Of a DNA stretch of 64,000 nucleotides, positions 24,961-32,441 are shown in pieces. Positions within the stretch are counted from its first letter, which is position 1. Each line of letters begins with the position of its first letter. A model generated the notes under the pieces. That model worked only from the letters and a program-made list of their open reading frames with translations, did not search any database and was not told the origin of the DNA. Source of the DNA: Agromyces sp. Root81 (GTDB taxonomy: Bacteria; Actinomycetota; Actinomycetes; Actinomycetales; Microbacteriaceae); assembly GCF_001429165.1 (NCBI RefSeq), contig NZ_LMIR01000004.1, positions 62,001 through 126,000 on the forward strand, in the 5' to 3' direction. The translations under genes and the position numbers were made by a program.

Positions 24961-26253
24961 CTACTCGGCGACCGAGAGGCCCTGGGCATCAAGACCCGCG
25001 ACGGTCTTCTCCTGCGTCGCCACGAGTGCATCCGCGATGGTGCCGTCGCCGGCCCACGCCTTGCTCAGTGCGTCGTCGAGGTAGCCGACCGTCTCGGGCA
25101 TCGTCGGGCCCCACACCCATCCGTTCGCGACCTGTGCGAAGGACTCGGCGAACACCTCGTAGATCTTCTGGCCGCCGAAGTAGTCGTCACCCTCGCTCAG
25201 CACCGGGAGGCTCAGCAGTTCGGTCGCTGCGGGGTAGAGCCCCGCCGTCGTCACGAGTGCGCTGAACGTGTCGGGGTCGGTGCTCATGAAGTGCGCGAAG
25301 TCCCAGGCGGCTTCGGGGTTCTCGCACCCCTTCAGCACGGCCGTGCCCGACCCGCCGACGTTGCCGGTCACTTCATCGCCCGCGTTCCACTGCGGCATCG
25401 GGGCGACCGCCCACTTGCCCGCACCATCGGGTGCGCTGCCCTTCAGGACGCCGGCGATCCAGACGGCGCCCACGTGCGTCGCGATGCTCCCGTCGCCGAT
25501 ACCGGTGTACCAGGACTGGTCCCACATCGGTGCCGGGCTCATCAGGCCTTCGTCCACCATTCCCTGCCAGTACGAAGCGACCTGCTCACCTTCCGGCGAG
25601 TCGATCGAAACATCCCATGCGTCGCCCTCGACGCCGAACCACGGCGCTTCGGCCTGCCAGTCGAAGCCGGCGTAGTCGTAGTTGAGGTACGTCGCGGAGA
25701 TGAACTTGGACGGATCCGCGGCGTGGATCGTCTCTGCAGCGGCCTTGTACTCGTCCCACGTCGTCGGCACCGCGAGGCCGAGCGACTCGAAGACCTCGGT
25801 GTTGTAGAACATGGCCATCGGCCCTTGGTCGACCGGGGCGCCGAAGACGGCGTCGCCGACGCTCATCGCCGACCAGGTCGCCGGGCTGAATTCGTCTTCA
25901 TCAGCGGCGGCGATCTCGGAGACGTCTTCGAGTGCGCCCTGTGCGGCGAAGCTCGTGAGCGTCTCGTAGCCGACCTGCGCGAGGCACGGCGCGTTGCCTG
26001 CGGTGACGGCGTTGAGCATCTTCTCGTAGCCGCCCTTCGCTCCTGAGGCGACTTCCTCGTAGTTGACCGTGACGGCGTCCTGTGACGCGTTGTACGCGTC
26101 GACTGCTTCGGCGTAGCCCGGCGCCCACCCCCAGAAGTCGATCTCGACGGGAGCGTCGGCGCTCGGCAAACCACCCGAAGTGCATGCGGTGAGCGCGATG
26201 CCCGTCGCGAGTGCGCCGGCCAGACCGACCGAGCGAAGTGCTGTCTTCTTCAC
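24961..26253 (-). CDS. Extracellular sugar-binding lipoprotein of ABC transporter
   Basis: 430 residues. Starts at a GTG (26253) with AAGGAGA (26259-26265) 5 nt upstream. The signal peptide MKKTALRSVGLAGALATGIA ends in the lipobox LTAC, so Cys24 is the lipid anchor. The mature part is a CUT1 binding protein (VEIDFWGWAPGYAEAVDAYNAS, MAMFYNTEVFESLGLAVPTTWDEYKAAAETI, GSGTAVLKGCENPEAAWDFAHFM). The downstream GH35 enzyme points to a galactoside ligand; this is inferred. First gene of the operon, with a LacI-type operator upstream. Confidence 0.94.
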   Translation of the reverse strand: MKKTALRSVGLAGALATGIALTACTSGGLPSADAPVEIDFWGWAPGYAEAVDAYNASQDAVTVNYEEVASGAKGGYEKMLNAVTAGNAPCLAQVGYETLTSFAAQGALEDVSEIAAADEDEFSPATWSAMSVGDAVFGAPVDQGPMAMFYNTEVFESLGLAVPTTWDEYKAAAETIHAADPSKFISATYLNYDYAGFDWQAEAPWFGVEGDAWDVSIDSPEGEQVASYWQGMVDEGLMSPAPMWDQSWYTGIGDGSIATHVGAVWIAGVLKGSAPDGAGKWAVAPMPQWNAGDEVTGNVGGSGTAVLKGCENPEAAWDFAHFMSTDPDTFSALVTTAGLYPAATELLSLPVLSEGDDYFGGQKIYEVFAESFAQVANGWVWGPTMPETVGYLDDALSKAWAGDGTIADALVATQEKTVAGLDAQGLSVAE

Positions 26254-26315
26254 TGAAATCTCCTTCGAATGCAGAGGGACTGGCCGAGCGGCCGCCGGGA
26301 CGAGTGTTGCACAGA

Positions 26316-26331
26316 TTGTTACCGATAACAA
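26316..26331. promoter_or_regulatory. LacI-type operator O1
   Basis: TTGTTACCGATAACAA has perfect 6-bp arms TTGTTA/TAACAA around a CCGA centre, close to the classic LacI-family pattern with a central CG. It lies 63 bp upstream of the binding-protein start and 127 bp from the divergent LacI gene. It is the likely binding site of the LacI protein at 26458. Confidence 0.75.
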
Positions 26332-26395
26332 CAACCGAGTTCCCGAGCAGCGCGCGGTTTCTTTGACATCCGGCGAATCGAGCCGCGGAAGCCAT

Positions 26396-26411
26396 ATGAT
26401 CGATAACATCT
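26396..26411. promoter_or_regulatory. Possible second, weaker LacI-type operator
   Basis: The half-site CGATAACA of O1 recurs here at 26401-26408 with a poorly matching left arm. It is nearer the LacI start, about 50 bp upstream, so it may serve autoregulation or looping with O1, 80 bp away (centre to centre). Confidence 0.4.
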
Positions 26412-26457
26412 CAAGTGGCATGGCGACCATGCCGCATCCAACGCACTGGGAGCACCG

Positions 26458-27483
26458 ATGCCGAGCACCGAACGCCCGACCAGCGGCCGAACACCCGACA
26501 TGGGCGATGTCGCCGCGCTCGCTGGAGTCTCGAAGCAGACCGTCTCCCGAGCGCTCAGCAACCACCCCAACGTCACTCCGCGCACACGAGCCAAGGTGGA
26601 GGCCGCCGTGGCCCAGCTCGGCTACCGCCGCAACGCCGCGGCGAGCACCCTCTCGTCTGGCCGCAGCCGCACGATCGGCATCGTCAGCATGCCGACCGTC
26701 AACTACTCGAGCGCCGTGTTCAGTTACAGCATCGAACGCGCCGCCCGCGCCGGCGGCTACTCTGTGAGCGTCGCATCCGTCACATCGCTCTCGCCGGACT
26801 CGATCGCCACCGCGATGTCGCGACTCGCGGAACAGGCCGTCGAAGGCATCGTGCTCATCGTTCCCATGATCGTCGGCAGCGAGGCGACGGAGGCGATCAG
26901 CCGCCGCATCCCGACCGTGACGATCGACGGATCGCGCTCCGAGTCGACGCAGGTCGTCGCCGTCGATCAGACCGAGGTCGGTCGCCTCGCCACCGAGCAC
27001 CTCCTCTCCCTGGGTCACGAGACGGTCTGGCACCTGGCCGGCCCTGACGAATGGGTCGAGGCCGGAGAACGCGAGGCGGGGTGGCGGGACACCCTCGAAT
27101 CGGCCGGCCGCACTGCTCCCCCGATCCTGCGCGGGGACTGGTCGCCGGAGTCCGGATACCAGGCCGGGCTCCTCCTGGCCCGCATGCCGGAGGTCACGGC
27201 GGTGTTCGCCTCGAGCGACGAGATGGCCTTCGGGGTGATCCGTGCCCTGCACGAACAGGGTCGGCGCGTGCCGCACGACGTCTCCGTCGTCGGGGTGGAC
27301 GACATCGCGTTGGCGGCCTACTGCAGCCCCGCGCTCACGACCGTGCGGCAGCCGTTCGAGGAGATCGGCGCACTCGCTGTGGAGCACCTGCTCGAGAACA
27401 TCGCCGATCCGTCTTCGACGCGCGAGCCGACCATCGTCGCCGCCTCGCTCATCGCGCGCGGCAGCACAGCACCGCCCGCCTGA
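26458..27483 (+). CDS. LacI family repressor of the galactoside operon
   Basis: 341 residues. DNA-binding helix-turn-helix MGDVAALAGVSKQTVSRALSN followed by the hinge (YRRNAAASTLSSGRSRTIGIV) and a periplasmic-binding-like sugar domain (VPTVTIDGSRS, VAVDQTEVGRLATEHLLSLGHETVWHLAGP, ASSDEMAFGVIRALHEQGRRVP, VVGVDDIALAAYCSPALTTVRQP). Divergent from the binding-protein gene with an operator between. An imported galactoside or its product is the likely inducer. Confidence 0.93.
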   Translation: MPSTERPTSGRTPDMGDVAALAGVSKQTVSRALSNHPNVTPRTRAKVEAAVAQLGYRRNAAASTLSSGRSRTIGIVSMPTVNYSSAVFSYSIERAARAGGYSVSVASVTSLSPDSIATAMSRLAEQAVEGIVLIVPMIVGSEATEAISRRIPTVTIDGSRSESTQVVAVDQTEVGRLATEHLLSLGHETVWHLAGPDEWVEAGEREAGWRDTLESAGRTAPPILRGDWSPESGYQAGLLLARMPEVTAVFASSDEMAFGVIRALHEQGRRVPHDVSVVGVDDIALAAYCSPALTTVRQPFEEIGALAVEHLLENIADPSSTREPTIVAASLIARGSTAPPA

Positions 27484-27544
27484 TTCCGAGCGCGGGTCGC
27501 GGCTCTCTCGTCGATCGATCGCGCGCGTGCTATCGTCTGGCGCC

Positions 27545-28486
27545 ATGACCGGCAACAGCACTGGTCGAACGCCGGACGCGGGGCCGATGCGCATCGCGGT
27601 GCTCCGCTGCGAGCGGCTCCCCCGCTTCGTGACATGGGAGATCCCCGACGTCGAGTCACTGTTCGACGACGACCGCCGGCTCCTCGAGGCGTTCTCCGCG
27701 CTCGGCGCCGATGCCGAGCCCGTGGCGTGGACCGACCCGGAGGTCGACTGGGATGCCTACGACGCCGTCGTGCTCCGGAGCACTTGGGACTACGTCGACC
27801 GCCTGCCGCAGTTCCTCGAGGTGATCGCCGCCATCGAACGCTCGAGCGCCACCCTGCTCAATCCAGAGGCGCCCGTACGGTGGAACGCCGACAAGCACTA
27901 CCTCGACGATCTCGACCGACTCGGCGCGCCGATCGTGCCGCTCATCCGCGGCACGCCCGCCGCGGGGGCACTCCTTCACGCGCAGATCGCCGATGCGGGC
28001 TGGCACGAGCTCGTGCTGAAGCCCGCGGTCGGCGTGGGCGGGTCGGGCGTCGTGCGAGCGACCGCCGCGACGCTCCACTCCGAGCTCGACGCGTTGCCGC
28101 CCGAGACCGAGGTGATGGTGCAACCGTTCGCCAGCGCGATCCTCGACGAGGGCGAACTCTCGTTCATCTACCTCGGCGACAGGCTGAGCCACGTGCTGCG
28201 CAAACGACCGGCGACCGGTGACTTCCGAGCGCACGGGATCTACGGCGGCACCGTCGAGGCGACTTCTGCCGATCCGGCGGATGTCGCGGAGGTGCACTCG
28301 TTGCTCGCGCGCCTCCCGTTCGACCTGCTCTACGCCCGCTTCGACGTCGTGCGCGTCGACGGACGGCTCGCCGTGCTCGAACTGGAACTCATCGAGCCGA
28401 TGCTCTACTTCGGCCTCGCACCGGGCAGCGCCGAGCGACTCGCCGAAGCGGCACTCGCGCGACTCGGACGCCGCCCTCGCAGCTGA
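27545..28486 (+). CDS. ATP-grasp domain protein (DcsG/glutathione-synthetase-like)
   Basis: 313 residues. The N terminus (MRIAVLRCERLPRFVTWE, VVLRSTWDYVDRLPQFLEVI, LLNPEAPVRWNADKHYLDDL) matches a family of stand-alone ATP-grasp ligases related to the cycloserine enzyme DcsG. ATP-grasp elements are VLKPAVGVGGSGVVRA and EVMVQPFASAI, with the metal site near RLAVLELELIEPMLYF. It should join a carboxylate to an amine; substrates unknown. TATCGT lies 8 nt before the ATG with no ribosome binding site. The gene is alone, 61 bp behind lacI. Confidence 0.82.
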   Translation: MTGNSTGRTPDAGPMRIAVLRCERLPRFVTWEIPDVESLFDDDRRLLEAFSALGADAEPVAWTDPEVDWDAYDAVVLRSTWDYVDRLPQFLEVIAAIERSSATLLNPEAPVRWNADKHYLDDLDRLGAPIVPLIRGTPAAGALLHAQIADAGWHELVLKPAVGVGGSGVVRATAATLHSELDALPPETEVMVQPFASAILDEGELSFIYLGDRLSHVLRKRPATGDFRAHGIYGGTVEATSADPADVAEVHSLLARLPFDLLYARFDVVRVDGRLAVLELELIEPMLYFGLAPGSAERLAEAALARLGRRPRS

Positions 28487-28497
28487 GCAGATCGAAT

Positions 28498-28544
28498 TGC
28501 AAAGAAACCCTTGCAAAGGTTTCTTTGCAGCGATACCTTTGCAA
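28498..28544. promoter_or_regulatory. Nested palindromic operator overlapping the promoter of the ArsR-type gene
   Basis: Two interlocked perfect inverted repeats: TGCAAAGAAACC (28498-28509) with GGTTTCTTTGCA (28518-28529), and TTGCAAAGGT (28511-28520) with ACCTTTGCAA (28535-28544). The region is AT-rich against its surroundings. TTGCAA (28511) and TACCTT (28534), 17 bp apart, could be the promoter, so the regulator would block its own transcription. Confidence 0.8.
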
Positions 28545-28545
28545 C

Positions 28546-29223
28546 ATGGCATCCACGAACCCCGACGACATCACGGCCCAGCCGAGCAGCAGCCGTCACC
28601 CCGGCATCGATCACGTGCTGCCCTCCGCGAGCCTCAAATCGCTCGCGCATCCGCTGCGCGTTCGCATCTACGACGAGCTCTCGGCGTACGGCCCGCTCAC
28701 TGCGAGCGGACTCGGCGAACGGCTGGGCGAGTCGAGCGGCTCGACGAGCTACCACCTGCGCCAGCTCGAACGTGCCGGCCTCGTGCGCGAAGACACCGCG
28801 AGGGGCAAGGGCCGTGAGCGCTGGTGGGACCGCACCCCGGGCTCGATCTCGATCCCCGATGCGCGATCGATGCCGCCCGGCAGTGCCGACCGCCTCGCGG
28901 TGAAACTCGTGGAAGACGAGTGGCTCCGCACCCGCGACCAGAACTTCCGCGAGTTCGTCGCCGAGGGTGAGAACGTCTTCGCCGCCGAATGGCTCGACAT
29001 CGCGACCTTCGACACGATCAACCTGCGCCTCACGCCCGCACAGCTGCATGAGCTCGTCACCGACATCGACCTCGTGCTCAAGCGATACATCGACGCGTAC
29101 AAGCGCACGCCATCGACCGGCTCGCGGCCGGTGCAGATCCACATCAACGCCTTCCCGCTCATCCGCGGGGAGCCGACCGACGACACCTCACCGCGCGTCA
29201 CTTCACCGAAGGAGCAACGATGA
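28546..29223 (+). CDS. ArsR-like winged-helix transcriptional regulator
   Basis: 225 residues. The DNA-binding part is SLKSLAHPLRVRIYDELSAYGPLTASGLGERLGESSGSTSYHLRQLERAGLVREDT, an ArsR/HTH_20-type domain with the beta wing RGKGRERWWDRT. The longer C-terminal half (FREFVAEGENVFAAEWLDIATFDTINLRLT) is found in actinobacterial relatives near transporters. The ATG follows the operator by 1 nt and lacks a ribosome binding site; with TACCTT 6 nt upstream the mRNA is probably leaderless. Translationally coupled to the small gene that follows. Confidence 0.88.
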   Translation: MASTNPDDITAQPSSSRHPGIDHVLPSASLKSLAHPLRVRIYDELSAYGPLTASGLGERLGESSGSTSYHLRQLERAGLVREDTARGKGRERWWDRTPGSISIPDARSMPPGSADRLAVKLVEDEWLRTRDQNFREFVAEGENVFAAEWLDIATFDTINLRLTPAQLHELVTDIDLVLKRYIDAYKRTPSTGSRPVQIHINAFPLIRGEPTDDTSPRVTSPKEQR

Positions 29224-29432
29224 ACACCGCTCTCCTCTCCTCCAGCTCCGGACTGCTCTCGGGCTGGGCGGTGCGCAGCGGACTCGGCCTGGCGAGCTGG
29301 GGCATGCAGCGCGCGGCCCGGCGCACCGACCGCGACCGGCTCCAGCGCCGCCTCGAAGCGATGGCCGCCGCCGAGGCGGCCCTCGCCGAGCGCGACGCCA
29401 TGCACCGCAGCGCCGGCTTCCTGCCGCTCTGA
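29220..29432 (+). CDS. Hypothetical small protein, 70 residues
   Basis: Its ATG overlaps the stop of the ArsR-type gene (ATGA), so expression is coupled. The sequence has a weakly hydrophobic start (LLSSSSGLLSGWAVRSGLGLASWG) and a basic, helical second half (RTDRDRLQRRLEAMAAAEAALAERDAMH). I do not recognise a family. The position after a regulator usually paired with a transporter suggests a small accessory or membrane-associated protein. Confidence 0.6.
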   Translation: MNTALLSSSSGLLSGWAVRSGLGLASWGMQRAARRTDRDRLQRRLEAMAAAEAALAERDAMHRSAGFLPL

Positions 29433-29574
29433 GCTGCCAGGCTCCGGGTCGCGCTGCGCTCCCCATCGGTCGGGTCGGTCGCCACTGCCACGGACTGCTC
29501 CGCCCGATCGGATCGCATCAAGCTGATCAGTCCGAGATCGCGCAGATCTCCGAAGTTGCCTAGCCCACAAACGA

Positions 29575-29611
29575 CGGATGCCCCGCCCGAACGAATCGGG
29601 CGGGGCATCCG
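29575..29611. terminator. Strong hairpin terminator downstream of pnp
   Basis: Perfect 16-bp stem (29575-29590 with 29596-29611) with a 5-nt loop, 17 nt after the pnp stop on the minus strand. A TCGTTTG stretch follows on the minus strand. The region 29433-29574 between the small gene and this hairpin holds nothing I can identify. Confidence 0.8.
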
Positions 29612-29627
29612 CCGTATTGACTGCGAC

Positions 29628-31910
29628 TTACGCGTCGACGCCCTCAGCGGGCTCTTCGGCGTGCGTGCCTGCGGTCTCGCGACCCTCGGTGTCGGCCTCT
29701 TCAGCCAGTACCGGGGCGAGCGACAGCTTTCCGCGGTCGTCGATCTTCGTGATCTCGACGAGGATCTTCTGGCCGACGCCGAGCACGTCTTCGACGTTCT
29801 CGACGCGCTTGCCACCGGCGAGCTTGCGCACCTCGGAGATGTGCAGCAGGCCGTCCTTGCCGGGCAGCAGCGAGACGAACGCGCCGAAGGCGGCGATCTT
29901 CACGACCGTGCCGAGGAACTGCTCGCCGACCTCGGGGTTCGTCGGGTTGGCGATCGCGTTGACCTGGGCGCGGGCGGCCTCGGCCGAGGGGCCGTCGGTC
30001 GCGCCGATGTAGACGGTGCCGTCCTCCTCGATGGAGATGTCGGCGCCGGTCTCGTCCTGGATCGCGTTGATCGTCTTGCCCTTCGGGCCGATCAGCTCGC
30101 CGATCTTGTCGACGGGGATCTGCACCGAGATCACGCGGGGCGCGGTCGGGGCCATCTCGTCGGGGCCGTCGATGGCGGCGTTCAGCACGGCGAGGATCGT
30201 CGTGCGGGCGTCCTTCGCCTGCGTCAGCGCGCCGGCGAGCACCGAGGCGGGGATGCCGTCGAGCTTCGTGTCGAGCTGGATCGCGGTGACGAACTCCGAC
30301 GTGCCGGCGACCTTGAAGTCCATGTCGCCGAGTGCGTCTTCGGCACCGAGGATGTCGGTGAGCGCCGCGTAGCGGGTCTCGCCGTTCACGGTGTCGGAGA
30401 TGAGGCCCATCGCGATGCCGGCGACGGGTGCGCGCAGCGGCACGCCGGCGTTCAGGAGCGCGAGGGTCGAGGCGCAGACGGAGCCCATCGACGTCGAGCC
30501 GTTGGAGCCGAGCGCCTCGGACACCTGGCGGATCGCGTAGGGGAACTCCTCGCGCGTGGGCAGCACCGGCACGAGTGCGCGCTCGGCGAGTGCGCCGTGC
30601 CCGATCTCGCGACGCTTCGGCGACCCGACGCGACCGGTCTCACCGGTCGAGTAGGGCGGGAAGTTGTAGTTGTGCATGTAGCGCTTCTTGGTGACCGGGC
30701 TCAGCGAGTCGATCGACTGCTCGAGCTTCAGCATGTTCAGCGTCGTGACGCCGAGGATCTGGGTCTCACCGCGCTGGAAGATGGCCGAGCCGTGAACACG
30801 GGGAACGACCTGCACCTCGGCGTCGAGCGGGCGGATGTCCGCGAGCCCACGACCGTCGATGCGCACGCCCTCTTCGAGCACGCGCGAACGCACGACGTGC
30901 TTCGTGACCGACTTGTAGGCGGCGGAGACCTCGGCGTTGGCCGACTCGGGGAGCTCCCCGGCCTCGACCTTCGCGGCGACCTGCTCCTTGACGCGCGACT
31001 TCAGCGCGTCGTCGGCGTCTTGACGGGCGACCTTCTCGGCGATCTGGTAGATGCCCTTGAGCTCTTCGAGCGCGATCGCCTCGACGACGGCCTTCGTCTC
31101 GGCCTGGTAGGGCGGGAACGTCGGGTAGTCGGCGGTGGGCTTCGCGGCGGTCTTGGCGACCTGCTGCTGCGCCTCGACGAGCTGCTTGATGAAGGGCTTC
31201 GATGCCTCGATGCCCTGCGCGATGACGGCCTCGTCGGGCTTGACGCCACCGGCCTGGATGAGGTTCCACGCGTTGTCGGTCGCCTCGGCCTCGATCATCA
31301 TGATCGCGACATCCTGCGAGCCGTCGGCCTCGGTGACCACGCGACCGGCGACCACCATGCTGAACACGGCCTCTTCGATCTGCGAGTACTTCGGGAACGC
31401 GACCCACTGGCCGTCGATGAGGGCGACGCGGACGCCACCGACCGGGCCGGAGAACGGCAGGCCCGAGAGCTGCGTCGAGAGCGACGCGGCGTTGATGGCG
31501 AGCACGTCGTAGAACTCGTCGGGCTCGATCGCGAGCACGGTGACGACGACCTGCACCTCGTTGCGGAGGCCCTCGACGAAGGAGGGGCGCAGGGGGCGGT
31601 CGATCAGGCGGCAGGTGAGGATCGCCTCGGTCGAGGGGCGGCCCTCGCGACGGAAGAACGAGCCCGGGATGCGACCCGCGGCGTACATGCGCTCTTCGAC
31701 GTCGATCGTGAGCGGGAAGAAGTCGAAGTGCTCCTTCGGCTGCTTGGAGACCGAGGTCGCCGAGAGCAGCATGGTCTCTTCGTCGATGTAGGCCGCTGCG
31801 GAACCCTGCGCCTGCTGCGCGAGTCGTCCGGTCTCGAAGCGGATGGTGCGGGTGCCGAACTTGCCATTGTCGATGACGGCTTCGGCGAACGTGATTTCAG
31901 GACCTTCCAA
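29628..31910 (-). CDS. pnp: Polyribonucleotide nucleotidyltransferase
   Basis: 760 residues, full length. Two RNase-PH domains (first with [46 protein letters not shown], second with [18 protein letters not shown] and [24 protein letters not shown]), then KH ([39 protein letters not shown]) and S1 ([31 protein letters not shown]). It degrades RNA from the 3' end with phosphate. The start is a TTG with AGGAGA about 9 nt upstream. A leader of about 200-300 nt precedes it. The usual upstream partner rpsO is 18.7 kb away. Confidence 0.97.
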   Translation of the reverse strand: MEGPEITFAEAVIDNGKFGTRTIRFETGRLAQQAQGSAAAYIDEETMLLSATSVSKQPKEHFDFFPLTIDVEERMYAAGRIPGSFFRREGRPSTEAILTCRLIDRPLRPSFVEGLRNEVQVVVTVLAIEPDEFYDVLAINAASLSTQLSGLPFSGPVGGVRVALIDGQWVAFPKYSQIEEAVFSMVVAGRVVTEADGSQDVAIMMIEAEATDNAWNLIQAGGVKPDEAVIAQGIEASKPFIKQLVEAQQQVAKTAAKPTADYPTFPPYQAETKAVVEAIALEELKGIYQIAEKVARQDADDALKSRVKEQVAAKVEAGELPESANAEVSAAYKSVTKHVVRSRVLEEGVRIDGRGLADIRPLDAEVQVVPRVHGSAIFQRGETQILGVTTLNMLKLEQSIDSLSPVTKKRYMHNYNFPPYSTGETGRVGSPKRREIGHGALAERALVPVLPTREEFPYAIRQVSEALGSNGSTSMGSVCASTLALLNAGVPLRAPVAGIAMGLISDTVNGETRYAALTDILGAEDALGDMDFKVAGTSEFVTAIQLDTKLDGIPASVLAGALTQAKDARTTILAVLNAAIDGPDEMAPTAPRVISVQIPVDKIGELIGPKGKTINAIQDETGADISIEEDGTVYIGATDGPSAEAARAQVNAIANPTNPEVGEQFLGTVVKIAAFGAFVSLLPGKDGLLHISEVRKLAGGKRVENVEDVLGVGQKILVEITKIDDRGKLSLAPVLAEEADTEGRETAGTHAEEPAEGVDA

Positions 31911-32243
31911 GAGGTCGTCTCCTTTGTTTACCGTCGCACCCCGTGTGGGCGCGACTCATCCAGAGGAGCAGGAACAGGCAATACGAATCGCATCAGCCGA
32001 TGCGTTCACGCTGGCCACCAGTAGAAGTCCACCAAACCCAAGATTTGGTAATCCACCACAGGGGACCAGCTTCCTGCCGGCCTGCTCCAACCGATCGCCC
32101 GCACGAATCGCACGGGCAACCTCCCCCAATGCTAGCAGAGCGCCCGTTTTCGGCCCGTGAACAGCGGATGTCGCGTGGCGCGGGCCGGCTCGGCGCCGCC
32201 CGGGCGTGCGCGAGCACCGGGCATCCGTGCCAGACTCGAACGC
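31911..32243 (-). promoter_or_regulatory. pnp leader region
   Basis: 333 bp without a gene, lower in GC than the surroundings. It holds a stem-loop ACCAAA/TTTGGT (32031-32049) and, on the minus strand, a minus-10-like TAGCAT (32129-32134). pnp is autoregulated through its leader in other bacteria, so the structured leader may do that here. No ORF fits. Confidence 0.4.
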
Positions 32244-32435
32244 ATGAGTTCCGACGAGCAGACCAACCAGGGCCCGTCCGACGAGGCGAAGCGCAAGTTC
32301 CGCGAAGCACTCGATCGCAAGAACAACGCGGCGAAGAAGCGCTCAGGCGAAGCCCACCTCGACGGTGGCGGCGCAGCGCAGCACACCCAGGGTCCGGCCG
32401 ACCACAAGCGCGAGTTCCGGCGCAAGAGCGGCTGA
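32244..32435 (+). CDS. DUF5302 family small protein
   Basis: 63 residues, MSSDEQTNQGPSDEAKRKF with the conserved FREALDRKN and a C-terminal basic HKREFRRKSG. Highly charged and probably disordered, this family is confined to actinobacteria and has no known role. The start at 32244 matches the family N terminus; CAGACT lies 7 nt upstream without a ribosome binding site. Confidence 0.85.
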   Translation: MSSDEQTNQGPSDEAKRKFREALDRKNNAAKKRSGEAHLDGGGAAQHTQGPADHKREFRRKSG

Positions 32436-32441
32436 TCGGGT

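Noticed and set aside
24865..26046. A 393-codon plus-strand frame opposite the sugar-binding protein gene
   Set aside because: Shadow of the lipoprotein gene; it also crosses the hairpin at 24900-24936.
26363..26400. TTGACA and TATGAT as a promoter for the lacI-type gene
   Set aside because: The spacer is 26 bp, too long for a normal promoter; only the operator half-site was kept.
29556..32024. An 822-codon open frame on the plus strand opposite pnp
   Set aside because: Antisense of pnp. High GC leaves few stop codons; the sequence has no recognisable motif.
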